Source: Panicum virgatum
Lineage: Eukaryota > Streptophyta > Magnoliopsida > Poales > Poaceae
Direction of reading: 5' to 3'
Assembly: GCF_016808335.1 (NCBI RefSeq)
Contig: NC_053147.1
Coordinates: 20,012,913-20,076,912 of the forward strand
DNA length: 64,000 nt
The translations under genes were made by a program, and so were the position numbers. Shown here one piece after another: positions 1-14,077 of the stretch. Position 1 is the stretch's first letter. Every line of letters starts with the position of its first letter. The notes below the pieces were generated by a model. It was not told the origin of the DNA. It made no database searches and saw only the letters and a program-made list of their open reading frames with translations.

Positions 1-95
1 CAGTTAGGGATAACTACGCGCCTGCCTTGCCGCAGTAAAAGTGGGTATCCCTGTTACAGGGTACCGACAACGCCCTTCACAAAATTTGCTCAAAA

Positions 96-332
96 TTGAA
101 ATTTTGTGATAAAGAACCTACAGATGAGGAAAAGATAGAGAAAACTCTATCAACTATGCTTCCTGCTGCTGATAGGCTCTTAAAGCAACAGTTTCGTCAA
201 CACAACTTTCAAGTTTATTCTGAACTCATACAGACATTAATTCAGGCTGAAAAACATGATGAACTTTTAGTTAAGAATCATCATAGATTACCTATAGGTG
301 ATGCACCTCCTCCACTAAAATGCCAGGAATGA
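96..332 (+). pseudogene. Gag (UBN2-type) fragment of a Copia element
   Basis: The 78-codon open frame contains the phrases DKEPTDEEKIEKTLSTM and LIQAEKHDELLVKNH, which are characteristic of the gag polyprotein of plant Copia elements (gag-polypeptide/UBN2 family). It starts and stops abruptly, lacks the upstream half of gag and any CCHC knuckle, and is followed by non-coding decay, so it is a relic. Family assignment comes from recognised wording of the peptide. Confidence 0.75.
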
Positions 333-1705
333 ATGTATGCACATTCGCCCTCATATTCACGTACTAACTTTAAGCAGTGCACCATTTGCAATGCACTTGC
401 TAATAATCCACTAATTTTATTTACTATCAAGGTGGTAAATCCGATTATAATTTTGTGACAGAAAGAGTGGAGGTACCAAACAAACCACTCAAACCCCAAA
501 TCTAGATATGAGGGGGAGAAGTATGCCACAAGAGTTACCAACTTATGGATACCTTGTACATATATCAAAAGTCCTGCACAACTATGCGCTTAATATGTGC
601 TAGGCTAATGAGAACGCTTAATTCCGTACCTTTGGGAAATACATGGAGTTAAATGAGGAATATTTCCACAAGCAATATTTATTGTATTGTTTAAAGGCTA
701 CTAAATGTCGACATAATTTTTCTCTACTATATTGCCATATACGAATGATCAAAAAATCCTAAGCAGATTCAGACATAATCAGCCCATACGGTGCTTTGAA
801 TTCTGAATCTAATTGGTCAAATTTTGTGTAAGCAATTAAAGTAGAATTGCACTTGCTCCACATGTGATAAGGGATTTCTCATATTGTTTCCTTTTTAAGG
901 TGGTGAATAAGCAAGAGCTGGTAGCATAAAGGTTTCACACAGAACCTAAATATATAGTTGTGGAAATTATGTTCTAACTTATTTTCGTGGATCAAATGAA
1001 TTTAAAAGATTCAAACATAACTAGTCCCTATTTGGACATTGAACTTTTGGATCAAAGATAGAATCAATCCTACTTGGATTTTGTATTCTAAATCAAATTT
1101 ATATTGTGTTTTACTGAAGTCAATTCTTGACTGAATCGGTCAATTAATTGTGGTACAATTGACTGGACATATTTTCATGATTATGAAAATTTGTTTTGCT
1201 ATAATGATTCATTGTATATCGTCATTTATGACATATGAATCTAACAAGTAATCCTTTGAGATGAAAGTTAAGATGTGATGTTCAGGGGGAGAATTATCTT
1301 ATACTAGACCTGAATATACCTTGTATTGTACTCTTTTCCTACATGAGTTTTTTCAATTTCTCATAGAGGTTTTTAACGAGACAATATCAACACAAGGATA
1401 TATATCTATCTCTGATTTTCCCCACCGGGGTTTTTAAGGAGATATCAAAGATATATTAATCTTTCTCACATTTTTTCCCACTGGATTTTAGGAGAAAGAG
1501 ATTACATATATGCTATATTATTTTCTCCTCATTTTCCTATCAGGTTTAAGGAGTTTTTCATGGCATATCAATAGATAAGGTAGTTTCTCCTCATATTTTT
1601 CCTTCAAGGTTTTTGGAGGAGTTTTTCCTATTATTTTGAATATTCTCAAAAACATAGAACAAGGATTACATGAAGCATACTTGAAGCTAATTAATCTAGG
1701 AGGAG

Positions 1706-1985
1706 TGTTAGAAATAATTAACATGTGATTAATTAGTTAATCACGTGATTACCACGTGACTTAGTTAATCCCGTCATTAGCGTCCTCTAATGACAGGACG
1801 CGTCCGTACGTGAATAAGCCGTTCGGAAGGGGGTGTCCTTCCGAACCGGCGCGTCTGTTCCGGAGTATAAATATGTAATCACTGGTCACTTAACGATTAA
1901 CAAGAGAATCATTCATCCAAACCACAGTTTACTTTTAATAAACCACCGGCCGGCTAGGCTCTACGTCTCTACCACTCTACCATAC
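1706..1985 (+). repeat. Probable 3' LTR of the Copia element
   Basis: The LTR-like block begins TGTTAGAAATAATT directly after a purine tract and contains a TATA box (TATAAATA at 1866-1873). Its right end is placed near 1985, about 40 bp before the iminopeptidase start codon at 2027. Start is fairly secure from the TG after the polypurine tract; the end is a guess. Confidence 0.55.
1866..1873 (+). promoter_or_regulatory. TATA box within the Copia LTR
   Basis: TATAAATA lies in the LTR in the same orientation as the downstream proline iminopeptidase gene, 154 bp before its start codon. It is the only good TATA box seen between the retroelement body and that gene, so it is a candidate core promoter for it. 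That use is inference. Confidence 0.45.
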
Positions 1986-2026
1986 CAGGTGCCAACCACC
2001 CCTCCCCTCCGATCGGCCGCAGTCAA

Positions 2027-5591
<3,565 letters not shown>

Positions 5592-5796
5592 ACAGGCCAA
5601 AGGCATACATGTGCATTACCCGTCTGATGATGAAATTTATAGGCGCGGAATAAAGCCATGGCTGTAGTGGTTAGCAGAGCTTGATTGGAATGTGTTTTTT
5701 TTATAAATGTCACCATCAAATATCCCTTTGCCAATCAGAGCATTCTTCTTGACTCCATGATATCTTTTAGAACCGCTAAATCCCTTTGCCAATTGT

Positions 5797-5992
5797 TTGT
5801 TGGTTCAAGCAATTGAAATTTCAAGATTGGGCTATATCTAACGCAGCCTAGCTTACACCTTTTCTGGCTACATTTGCCGGTAAAGTTAGAGAATTGTTGG
5901 TTCAAGCAATTGAAATTTCAAAATTGGGCTATATCTAACGCAGCCTAGCTTACGCCTTTTCTGGCTACATTTACCGGTAAAGTTAGAGAATT
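5797..5992. repeat. 97-bp tandem duplication downstream of the iminopeptidase gene
   Basis: A unit opening GTTGGTTCAAGCAATTG occurs at 5799 and again at 5896, with only a handful of differences over 97 bp. Apart from this duplication, the stretch 5592-6478 between the two convergent genes shows only 3'-UTR-like sequence. Confidence 0.9.
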
Positions 5993-6478
5993 TGTAACAA
6001 AGTAATGCCAAGTATCCTTGAACACGCTCTGGCTTACTTGATCCAATCCCATTGCAGTTACCAAGAATAAGAACCAGTAACTATGCCGGCTGAGTTTTAT
6101 GGGCTTTCATCCCATAAAACTTCCTCTTTCTCTCTCCTTACCATGTTAGCAAAATTAATAACGTGGCATAGAATTTAATACCAGGAAACTTTCATTAGGA
6201 CTGGTCTTTATCTTAGTACTAAGTACTTATACCACATCCCTCTTGCAAAACATTACAGCAATCCTCGTCTAACAAACTTCTTACATGACACTGAAGTCTG
6301 GTCAGTCAGTCCTGACGCACTAAGCCTAAAAACCCAAGCATATTGAAGAGCCAAGGAAAAGCAAGAGCAGCAGGTATCCATGCTGTCCCAGTCTATAGCA
6401 AATTCACTTGCCACAAGCCCACAAGTACACAACAGATACACACATTCACGTTTTCAACTCCCTCGAGGCCTCGACCTC

Positions 6479-8502
6479 CTAAGCAGCACACGTGCTGCCA
6501 CACATCAGGTTCCTGCGGGACAAGCAGAGTCATTACAAGAAAATCAGTTTCATCATTCGCTCCAAAATTTTGTTTTGAAGTTTGAACTGTAGTAAGCCAG
6601 GCGGCTTCTCGATGTAATAGAAGTATATGCCAGTTTTTGCAGACTTGTACATTCTCAATTTATCTCAAGTCTTCAAAAATGGATGTTAAGATTTCACTGG
6701 TTTGAAATCACTATAACAGTCTAGTATCATCATGATCCAACTAGTAAACGATAGAAAGATGAAGCTTACATAATGGAGCATCCGGAGCCGCGCCTACTTT
6801 TCCTCCTAGCAGGCATTGCCTCCCTTCTCCGAGGGGGCTGAAGGACCACTTTGATGGCAGTATCAAAGACAGCCTTGACATTCTAGTATGGCCAACACAT
6901 CATTACAAAGGTCAGTATATATATGTCAAAAGTCAAAACTCAAATTAACCAAACAATAATCTATATTCAAAGTAGGACATGACTACCTGTTGCGTTTTGG
7001 AACTGCACTCGATGTAAGCTGCAGCACCAATCTGCTTCCTCAGTTCTTCACCCTGCATAACAAGAGTAAGAGGGATAAGAATAACAGCATTCAGCTGGTA
7101 TGATACAGCATTCAGCACTTAAAAGTAAGTAGACGATGAAAGAGCTAACCTGTGCTGTTGTGATTGTTGAAGCTCCGGGATGGTCAGCAAGGTAGGCTCT
7201 GTGGTCACGGAGATCTGGACAATCCAACCAAATTCCTTGATTAGCTATTGGAACTTGGAAGAACAATCATGACAACGAATATGGGGCATTAAACTTCATT
7301 GAATCAAGGCCACATTCAGATTTTCCTCACCTAACTTGGTCCCAACAAGAACAACTGGAACATTGGGTGCAAATCTGCGCAACTCTGGCACCCACTGTTT
7401 GGTCAGAAATAGAATGATCAGTTCATAATGCTCCAGCAATGATAAGCACATAATCTGAAAATCAGAAACTGCAAATATACTTCTAGGAATACTACCCAAG
7501 GTGGTCAGTCACAAGAAAAAATAATGCTCTTCTGCAGCTACTTTGTTCAGTATCATTATCATGTGTCAGAGATTGAGATATCTGAAATCTACACTGGAAA
7601 ATCAGGTTTTCCTGGATCATCCCCCCCTCCCCTACATAGGCAACTGCTGATCTTATCTGCACTACAACACCAGGCTTTCTAATTCTCGGGTTCTCTTCCA
7701 GTCTCCCTACAAACAGATACCCACCAAACAAAGCACTTGCCGATCATATTTGCATACCTTCTTAAGAACATTCTCATAGCTTGCCCTGCTGATCAGGGAG
7801 AAGGCCAGCACGAACACGTCTGCCCCCCTGTAGCTCAGTGGCCTCAGCCTGCTGTAGTCCTCTTGCCCTGAACGAATAGAACAGACAGAGCAATTTCAGA
7901 CATTGAGCCACCGTGGTAAAGGCTGAGCTGCGAAATGGGAGGAGGCAGTACCAGCAGTGTCCCAGAGCCCCAAGTTGACGATGTTGCCATCCACGGAGAC
8001 GTTGGCGCTGAAGTTGTCGAACACCGTGGGGGTGTAGTCCTGCCAGAAATCGCGAGCAGAGCGCCGTCAGTTTCAGCAACCAGGGAACTGAATGCGCATC
8101 GCAAACTGATGATTCCCGAAGAGGAAAGGGACAGGAGCAGATGAAGCAGAATACACATGGTGATGATGAGTGAGTTTAAAGTGCCCACTACTAATTCCGG
8201 AAAACATCAAACGAACCAGCTTGGATTCAGAAACAAACTGAAAAATGTACCGCTCCTACCACTGAACTGCCAGGTCTGTACGGGGAGGTGAGAAGAAACG
8301 ACCCAAAAGATGAGCGCCAAATCGAGCAGAGTGAATCTCACGGGGGAGGAGATGGGCGGCGCCGCGAATGGAGGAGGGAAGGGAAGCAGGCGCCCGCGCG
8401 TACCGTGGGGAACTTGTTGCTGGTGTAGCAGATGAGCATGCAGGTCTTGCCCACCGCGCCGTCGCCCACCGTCACGCACTTGATGAACTTGGTCACGCTC
8501 AT
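6479..8502 (-). CDS. ROP/RAC small GTPase, type II
   Basis: Plant Rho-type switch that directs polar growth, cytoskeleton and defence signalling at the plasma membrane. Exons, descending: 8502-8404, 8039-7952, 7867-7758, 7394-7331, 7214-7150, 7052-6987, 6882-6770, 6512-6479; all phases close, giving 212 residues. Visible motifs are the P-loop GDGAVGKT (13-20), switch [11 protein letters not shown] (34-43), DTAGQED of switch II, the base-recognition motif TKLD, and ECSSK. A basic tail precedes GCSIMNLMCG, a GC-CG box with six residues between the cysteines. That box is the S-acylation signature of type II ROPs. The final exon encodes only [10 protein letters not shown] plus stop. If the last intron is retained, a TAA in its GTAAGC donor region stops translation after GCSIM, a CaaX-like end of type I. 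Position 36 is Thr where Ile or Val is usual. The body resembles the rice OsRac1/3/4 group; the exact orthologue is not resolved. Confidence 0.95.
6513..6769 (-). other. Terminal intron of the ROP gene with an in-frame stop at its donor
   Basis: The donor reads AT|GTAAGC and the acceptor CCCGCAG|G. Reading through the donor gives ATG TAA, ending the protein as GCSIM; splicing gives ATG AAC and extends it to [10 protein letters not shown]. The intron therefore decides which lipid signal the protein carries. Confidence 0.85.
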
Positions 8503-9287
8503 CTCTCCCTCCCTCTCCCAACCCTGCTTCCTCCTCCCTCTTCCTCCTCCCGCACAGGCAGAGGCGGCGGCTGGCTGCTGGCTGCTGGCTGCTGCTACTA
8601 CTAGTAGAAAGTAGAAACAGGACAGGAAGGAAAGCAGGAGAGAGCGAGGAAGACAAGAATGCTCGCTTGTCTTCTCCGAGAAGGCAAGCCACTCGACTCC
8701 CACTCCAAGCCAAGCCGGGCAAAGGCGGCCTGCCGCTTCCTTAAAGAACTCGCCGCTCGCCGCTCGCCGCTCGCCGCTGGCTGTGGTGCGCGCTGGGCGC
8801 TGCTACCGCTGCCGCTGGCCTCCTCGGGAGGCGCGGTGTAAATGCGACGCGCAAGGGGAGGGCAGGCCGCGGCCGGTCAAGGTTGCTCGCCTTGCCGCAA
8901 GCGCCCTTCTCCTGAGGCCAGCTGCGCTGACAGCTCTCGCTCTGACGGCCTGCTGCCGCAACTGTTCCTCACAAAGATTGCCCTCGTGCTCGTGTTACGG
9001 AATCTTAAATCGCACACGTCATGTTCCGTGCTGCGGTAACGTGATCACGGATCGGAGGACACGGTACGCCCCCCCCCCCCCCCCCCCCCCCCCGACCCTC
9101 CGTGCGAGCTTTGAGCCTACTAGTTATAAAAAAACAAATCAGGTGTCTCCTTAGTACTGTCTTGTGAAATGAAAAGGGTAGGACTCGTGTGCACGGAAAA
9201 CGTTCGAATTTGTTAAGCTCCAGCTCAACGTTCAAATCTGGGGGAGCGTTTTCATTCCTCCCCGAAAGAAAGAGTCAAAAAGGAGTC
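8503..9287. other. 5' flank of the ROP gene
   Basis: The first 300 bp upstream of the ROP start are GC-rich leader with simple repeats of CTG/CTGG (about 8567-8597) and CGCTCGC (about 8745-8780). No other gene is seen. A pure run of 25 C (G on the gene strand) lies at 9069-9093. Confidence 0.6.
9069..9093. repeat. Homopolymer of 25 C residues
   Basis: Twenty-five consecutive C residues were counted between TACG and GACC. The length in the real genome may differ because such runs are hard to sequence. Confidence 0.85.
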
Positions 9288-10109
9288 TGTCGGTACCTGC
9301 AAACTGGGTGCCCACTCCTACTGTACTAAGACTCGCCTAGTTATTCGTAACTACGTCCAAAGGAGCTGAGCAGCCGGACTTTTTGGGTCCGACTCCATCT
9401 CACCGGACCAACGGGCCCGGAACCGCTTCTCGCTCGGGGACAGGTCCGGTGTCACCACGTGTCCCAGAGGTGGAAATGCTCAGCACCTGTGGCCGCGGAC
9501 CCGGACCCCCGCATGTAGGTCCGAGACCTCCACGTGCCACCCGGACTCCCGCAGATAGGTCCGGGACCTCCGTGTGCCTATCCGGACCCCAGTGAGCTCT
9601 CGGCTCAGCTAGCTGCTCGGAAGGGATCCGGAGCTGCCACGTGTCCCGCAGGCGCAGGCGCGAGTCTTCTGCTGGAAGATTCGCCCACCCACCGAATTCA
9701 ATGCGGGTGGTTGAGGCGTGCTCTGCCGCCGCGGCACGCGGGACAGCTTTTGTCAGGCCTCACTGTAGACCGTATATTACCGAGGTACACAGTGCAGCCG
9801 CATGCGCCGCATCCGCGCAGAGCCCGTCTGCCGCATAAAATGGATACGACGGCACGGCACCCTTTCATCATACCGTCTACGCCGCAAGCTACACAGACGT
9901 TCAGCTACGCGGTAGGCTACCGCAAGCTAAGCTCTGGCGCCATTTCGACAAGACAGGGCATGGCTATGCCGGACGGAAGATTCCCACGGGCAAAACAAGG
10001 AAATCCTGGAATAAGGTCTTCGTCGCCTGCAACGCCATAATATCTGTATAGGATATTATTTTATACTACATCGCTGTGCCCATCTGTCGGGGACCTAACG
10101 GCTATGTAC

Positions 10110-10140
10110 ACTCCTCCCTTGAGATATAAAAGGGAGGAGT
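10110..10140 (+). promoter_or_regulatory. LTR TATA box lying between inverted-repeat arms
   Basis: ACTCCTCCCTT (10110-10120) and its reverse complement AAGGGAGGAGT (10130-10140) bracket GAGATATAA, so the TATA motif sits in the loop of a perfect 11-bp inverted repeat. The same arrangement recurs at 46150-46180 and, with single changes, near 48657 and 12600. Confidence 0.7.
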
Positions 10141-10642
10141 ATGTAAAGCCAAGCCAAAGTCAAGTGAAGGCAGACACAACACAAGCTCGGATTCACTCCG
10201 AACAATCTCGTTCTCAACCTCTTGAGAGCACAAGCAATACAACACACAATGGACGTAGGGTATTACGCTCCGGCGGCCCGAACCACTCTAAATCTTTGTG
10301 TGCTTCCGTGTTCTTACGCCTCTAGATCGAGTATTCCTTGACTGCCCCCAAGCACATCCTACAGTTAGGATTAGGCGGGTGCATTCCGCCACCTGGCTGT
10401 GATTTTCCACACCACGATATTTGGCGCGCCAGGTAGGGGCTGTTTGGCTTTCGCTTGATCATCGGCTCGGCATCACCATGTTTCAGGTGGCGAGCGCCCG
10501 GGGGCCAGAACTCGCACGGCAAGCGCCCGCGTCAGCAGGATGGCGACAGCGGGTCATGCTCTCCCAGCTCGTCATCAAGCAGGTCTGGGGGAGCACAGAT
10601 TCAACAAATCCCAGCTCGCAGCATACCTCACTCATGTGAGGA

Positions 10643-10790
10643 AGCCCACTCTGGCGGAAAGCCGACTCCGGTCGCACCAAGCCCGCTCTGGCGGAAAGCC
10701 GACTCCGGCGGAAAGCCCACTCCGGTCGCACTAAGCCGACTCTGGTGGCTCTCTCCGACGTAAAGCCGACTCCTGTCGCACCCCCGACTC
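10643..10790. repeat. 37-bp tandem array inside LTR element copy 1
   Basis: Units of the form GCCC(A/G)CTC(T/C)GGCGGAAAG and GACTCCGGTCGCAC(C/T)AA repeat with a 37-bp period, partly scrambled. There are about two and a half units here against three and a half in the second element. Confidence 0.8.
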
Positions 10791-13106
10791 TAGATCTCTG
10801 TAAGTCCTACCCTTAGAGGCTCAGTAGGGAATAAAACCTTTTTTCTTTGTAACTAGGTAGTCCTACCCTTAGAGGCCCAGTCCGGTGAGCCTCACTTGTG
10901 GAGGGGTCCGGACCTCTGCGAATCAGGTTCAGGAAAGCGTACTCACCCTCCGGGGAGGTTCGGAGCCGTGTAGCCGCTTAGTCTGGTTCCGTACCCTAAG
11001 CCTGCATGCTCTACCTCCCTATGGCGAGTACCGTAGTACCTAAGACTGGGGGCCTGGAGGTCCGGACAGCTCCGGCCTCATAAACCCGTGTTCTGGCTTA
11101 CATCGCACATCTCATGTACATCTAGTTATAAAGGAAAAGTTTATTCTCAGTTCGCCTCTAAGGATGTTACATTCCAATTTCAATCTACGCATTCTGTTTG
11201 CGCTAACCCCCACGTGGTTTCTTACTCTTGCGCGGTGATTGTGGTCCGAATTGAGTTGGCTAGTTAGTGACTTAGCTCGGGACCCCTCATGGAAGAGAGG
11301 GGTTTGGACCCCTGGGAACCTGCAGGTTCAGAGAAGCGCACTCATTCTCTGGGGAGGCCCGGAGCCGTGTAGCCGCTTAGCCTGGTTTCGTACCCTAAGC
11401 CTGCACGCACCACCTCCTGTGAATGAGTGACGTAGTATCTAGGACTGGGAACCTGGAGGTCCAGACTTTCTCTTAATCTAAAGGCCGGCCCCTTGAGCTC
11501 CGTTCACTGAGCTTAACTGTCTATCTCAAAGGATCACAGCCAACAGGATTTGGGACCCGTGGGCACGCTACTAAGCATCTACTTTGAGTCATGTGCAGGT
11601 CCAAACGTGATGATGCAGTAGGTGACCCAAAGGATGGACGGCGCAAGACAAGACCCTTGTGGCGCGCACCGCTGGGCGCCAGAAGCAGCCAAGTTGCTCA
11701 CAGTAGTGGCCCCACCTGCGGGTTCGTTGCCTCTCCCGAGACGGGCCCGGGGGCCTCTTTCGGTACCCTGAAACTGGGGTAGCCACTCCTACTGTGCCAA
11801 GACTCGCGTAGTTATCCGTAACTACGCCCTAAGGAGCTGAGCAGCCGGACCCCTGGGGTCCGACTCCATCTCACCGGACCAACGGTCCCGGACCCGCATC
11901 CCGCTCGGGGATGGGTCCGGTGTCACCACGTGTCCCAGAGGTGGAAATGCTCAGCACATGGGGCCGCGGACCCAGACCCCCGCAGGTAGGTCCGGGACCT
12001 CCACGTGCCATCCGGACTCCCGCAGATGGGTCCGGGACCTCCACGTGTCTATCCGGACCCCGTGAGCTCTCGACTCAGCTAGCTGCTCGGGAGGGGTCCG
12101 GAGCCGCCACGTGTCCCACAGGCGCGGGCGCGGCGCGAGTGTTCCGCTGGAAGACTCGTCCATCCACCGCATTAAATGCGGGTGGTTGAGGCGTGCTCTG
12201 CCGCCGCGGCACGCAGGACAGCTTTTGTCAGGCCTCACTGTAGACCGCATATTACCGAGGTACAAAGTGCAGCCGCATGCACCACATCGGCGCAGAGCCC
12301 GTCTGCCATATTAAATGGATACGACGGCACGACACCCTTTCATCATACCGCTTATGCTGCAAGCTACACGGGCGTTCAGCTACGCGGCAGACCACGGCAA
12401 GCTACGCCGCAAGCTACGCCCTGGTACCGTTTCGGCAAGACAGGGCATGACTATGTTGGACGGAAGATTCTCACGGGCAAAGCAAGGAAATACAGGAATA
12501 AAGTCTCCGTCGCCTGCAACGTCATAATGTCTGTACAGTATGTTATTTTATACTACATCGCTGGGCCCATCTGTCGGGGACCCAACGATTATGTACACTC
12601 CCCCCTTGAGATATAAAAGAGAAGAGTACGTAAAGCCAAGCCAAAGCCAAGTGAAGCCAGACACAACACAAGTTCGGATTCACTCCGAACAATCCCGTTC
12701 TCAACCTCTTAAGAGCACAAGCTATCAACACACAGTGGACGTAGGGTATTACGCTCCGGCGGTCCGAACCACTCTAAATCCTTGTGTGCTTCCGTGTTCT
12801 TACGCCTCTAGATCGAGCATTCCTTAACTGTCTCAAGCACATCCTACACTTAAGATTAGACATGTGCATTTCACCACCCGACTGTGATTTTTCACACCAC
12901 GACAGAGTCCGACGCTGCTTTTCCTTGCCCTGTTTGCATATTCAACCGATCGCCAGCGGCAGGGGGGAGCGGGGGAGAAGACTGGAGAGGGGCGGGCGGT
13001 GGGCCCCGCACGGGCCCGGCCCACGAGGAGGCTACCCCCGGCACGCCGAGCGGGTCGGGGATCCTGTCTCCACGATCGCTCGCTTCAAAGCAAGAGGTTT
13101 CGCTAC

Positions 13107-13146
13107 CGAAGCAGGGTTGAGTTCAAAAAAAAAACGAAGCAGGGTT
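13107..13146. repeat. Micro-insertion: 12-bp direct repeat around an oligo(A) spacer
   Basis: CGAAGCAGGGTT occurs at 13107-13118 and 13135-13146, separated by 16 nt made of GAGTTC and ten A. Confidence 0.85.
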
Positions 13147-13260
13147 TATTCGACCGGTAACAGCACCGCGCAGCTGGCTGACCCGTGGGACCGCATTGGT
13201 GCGGGGACCACGTGCCAGTTCCGCTCCTCGACCTTCCGCTCCTCTGTCTCCATGCCTGCT

Positions 13261-13306
13261 CGAGTCCTTTTCTTTTTTGAAAAAAAAAATCGAGTCCTTT
13301 TCTTTT
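13261..13306. repeat. Micro-insertion: 16-bp direct repeat around an oligo(A) spacer
   Basis: CGAGTCCTTTTCTTTT occurs at 13261-13276 and 13291-13306. The 14-nt spacer is TTG, ten A and T. Confidence 0.88.
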
Positions 13307-13670
13307 CAACGAGCTTTTGATGCCCAGCGGCAGCGAGCACCGAGCAAGCCAGCCACGCCGTTTGACAACGGTTTCCGAGGCGCGCGGGAGTCGGCCGGGC
13401 TGTCCTCTCCGCGGACTCCCCTCCCCTCCACCACCTGCTCCTGCTCTATGCCCTGCTACGGGTGGGAATTAAATGGCCGATCTACTGCAAGCTGACGTCC
13501 CACCAGTCACTGACAGGCCGGGCATGCGGGGCGCTGGACCCACACGCAGCTGGTGGGGTGCGCGGCGAGGAGCAGTGGGTTGCTGACTTGCTGGCTGCAG
13601 GGGCCTGGGGGATCGGGATTGAATGCGTAGGCCTTTTGGGGGCAGAAGGCCGTTGGACGAGTCCAAACTT

Positions 13671-13716
13671 GTGATTCGAAATTCCTTTTTTTTCTGGAAG
13701 GTGATTCGAAATTCCT
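13671..13716. repeat. Micro-insertion: 16-bp direct repeat around an oligo(T) spacer
   Basis: GTGATTCGAAATTCCT occurs at 13671-13686 and 13701-13716. The 14-nt spacer is seven T followed by CTGGAAG, an oligo(A) tail on the other strand. Confidence 0.88.
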
Positions 13717-13869
13717 GCCCGGTACATGCATGAATCGCTGCGCATTAGGCCCAACTGGGACGAGCCCGTCTTGATTGGGCCGTGCCCACCCGGTCGGAAG
13801 GCCTGGCACCACGAACTCAGCCCATTTGTTCCCGCATGTTAACGATCATCTTTTCTGCAGCGGCAAGTT

Positions 13870-13906
13870 AGCTTGATTTTTCCTTCAAAAAAAAAAGCTT
13901 GATTTT
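13870..13906. repeat. Micro-insertion: 11-bp direct repeat around an oligo(A) spacer
   Basis: AGCTTGATTTT occurs at 13870-13880 and 13896-13906, separated by TCCTTC and nine A. Confidence 0.82.
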
Positions 13907-14077
13907 GGCCGAAGAACTCAATCTCCAGCTGCTCAAAACGTTTGAGACGACAAATACAACTCGACTGACATGTGGTCCCATATACACATGGCCCCACCTG
14001 TAAGTGACTATGCGGGTATTCCCCCGAAGGCTTCCAGGCTCTACTGTGTTTTCTTTACAGCGCTTTGCTTTCAGTTA

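Larger units (their letters stand above)
1..1985 (+). mobile_element. 3' part of a Copia-type LTR retrotransposon
   Basis: The segment holds a gag fragment near its left edge, a long decayed stretch, and then a series of degenerate repeats at about 1370-1640 with the form polypyrimidine, CCCAC(T/C)GG, TTTT(A)AGGAG. That arrangement is usual just upstream of the 3' LTR in plant Copia elements. A purine-rich tract (AGGAGGAG) ends at about 1705 and an LTR-like sequence opening TGTTAGAAATAATTAACATG follows. The 5' LTR and pol lie outside the window or are lost. The right border near 1985 is approximate because the matching target duplication cannot be seen. Confidence 0.7.
9288..12904 (+). mobile_element. 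Non-autonomous LTR retrotransposon, complete, copy 1
   Basis: The element is flanked by the 5-bp target duplication GAGTC (9283-9287 and 12905-12909). The 5' LTR spans about 9288-10419 and the 3' LTR 11758-12904, each about 1.14 kb, opening TGTCGG (here TTTCGG in the 3' copy) and closing near CACGACA. A primer-site-like sequence, TTTGGCGCGCCAGGTAGGGG, follows the 5' LTR immediately. The internal 1.34 kb has no gag, protease, reverse transcriptase or integrase, so the element depends on a partner. It holds a 37-bp tandem array and two diverged copies of a segment of about 190 bp. The primer-site type is one I associate with grass Gypsy elements; that assignment is not proven here. Confidence 0.92.
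12910..14077. other. Intergenic DNA with no recognised gene
   Basis: The stretch is moderately GC-rich and has several short open frames on both strands, none resembling a known protein. Its notable content is four micro-insertions with direct repeats (13107-13146, 13261-13306, 13671-13716, 13870-13906). Confidence 0.5.

Noticed and set aside
6766..6882. Ending the ROP gene at the TAA at 6766 as a plain type I ROP
   Set aside because: The stop lies in a strong splice donor, and a matching acceptor at 6513 leads to a short exon completing the GC-CG box of type II ROPs. I keep the shorter form only as a retention isoform.
9534..12616. Open frames of up to 168 codons in the LTR elements
   Set aside because: They lie in LTR or interior DNA, have no gag, protease, RT or integrase motifs, and are not preserved in the matching element.
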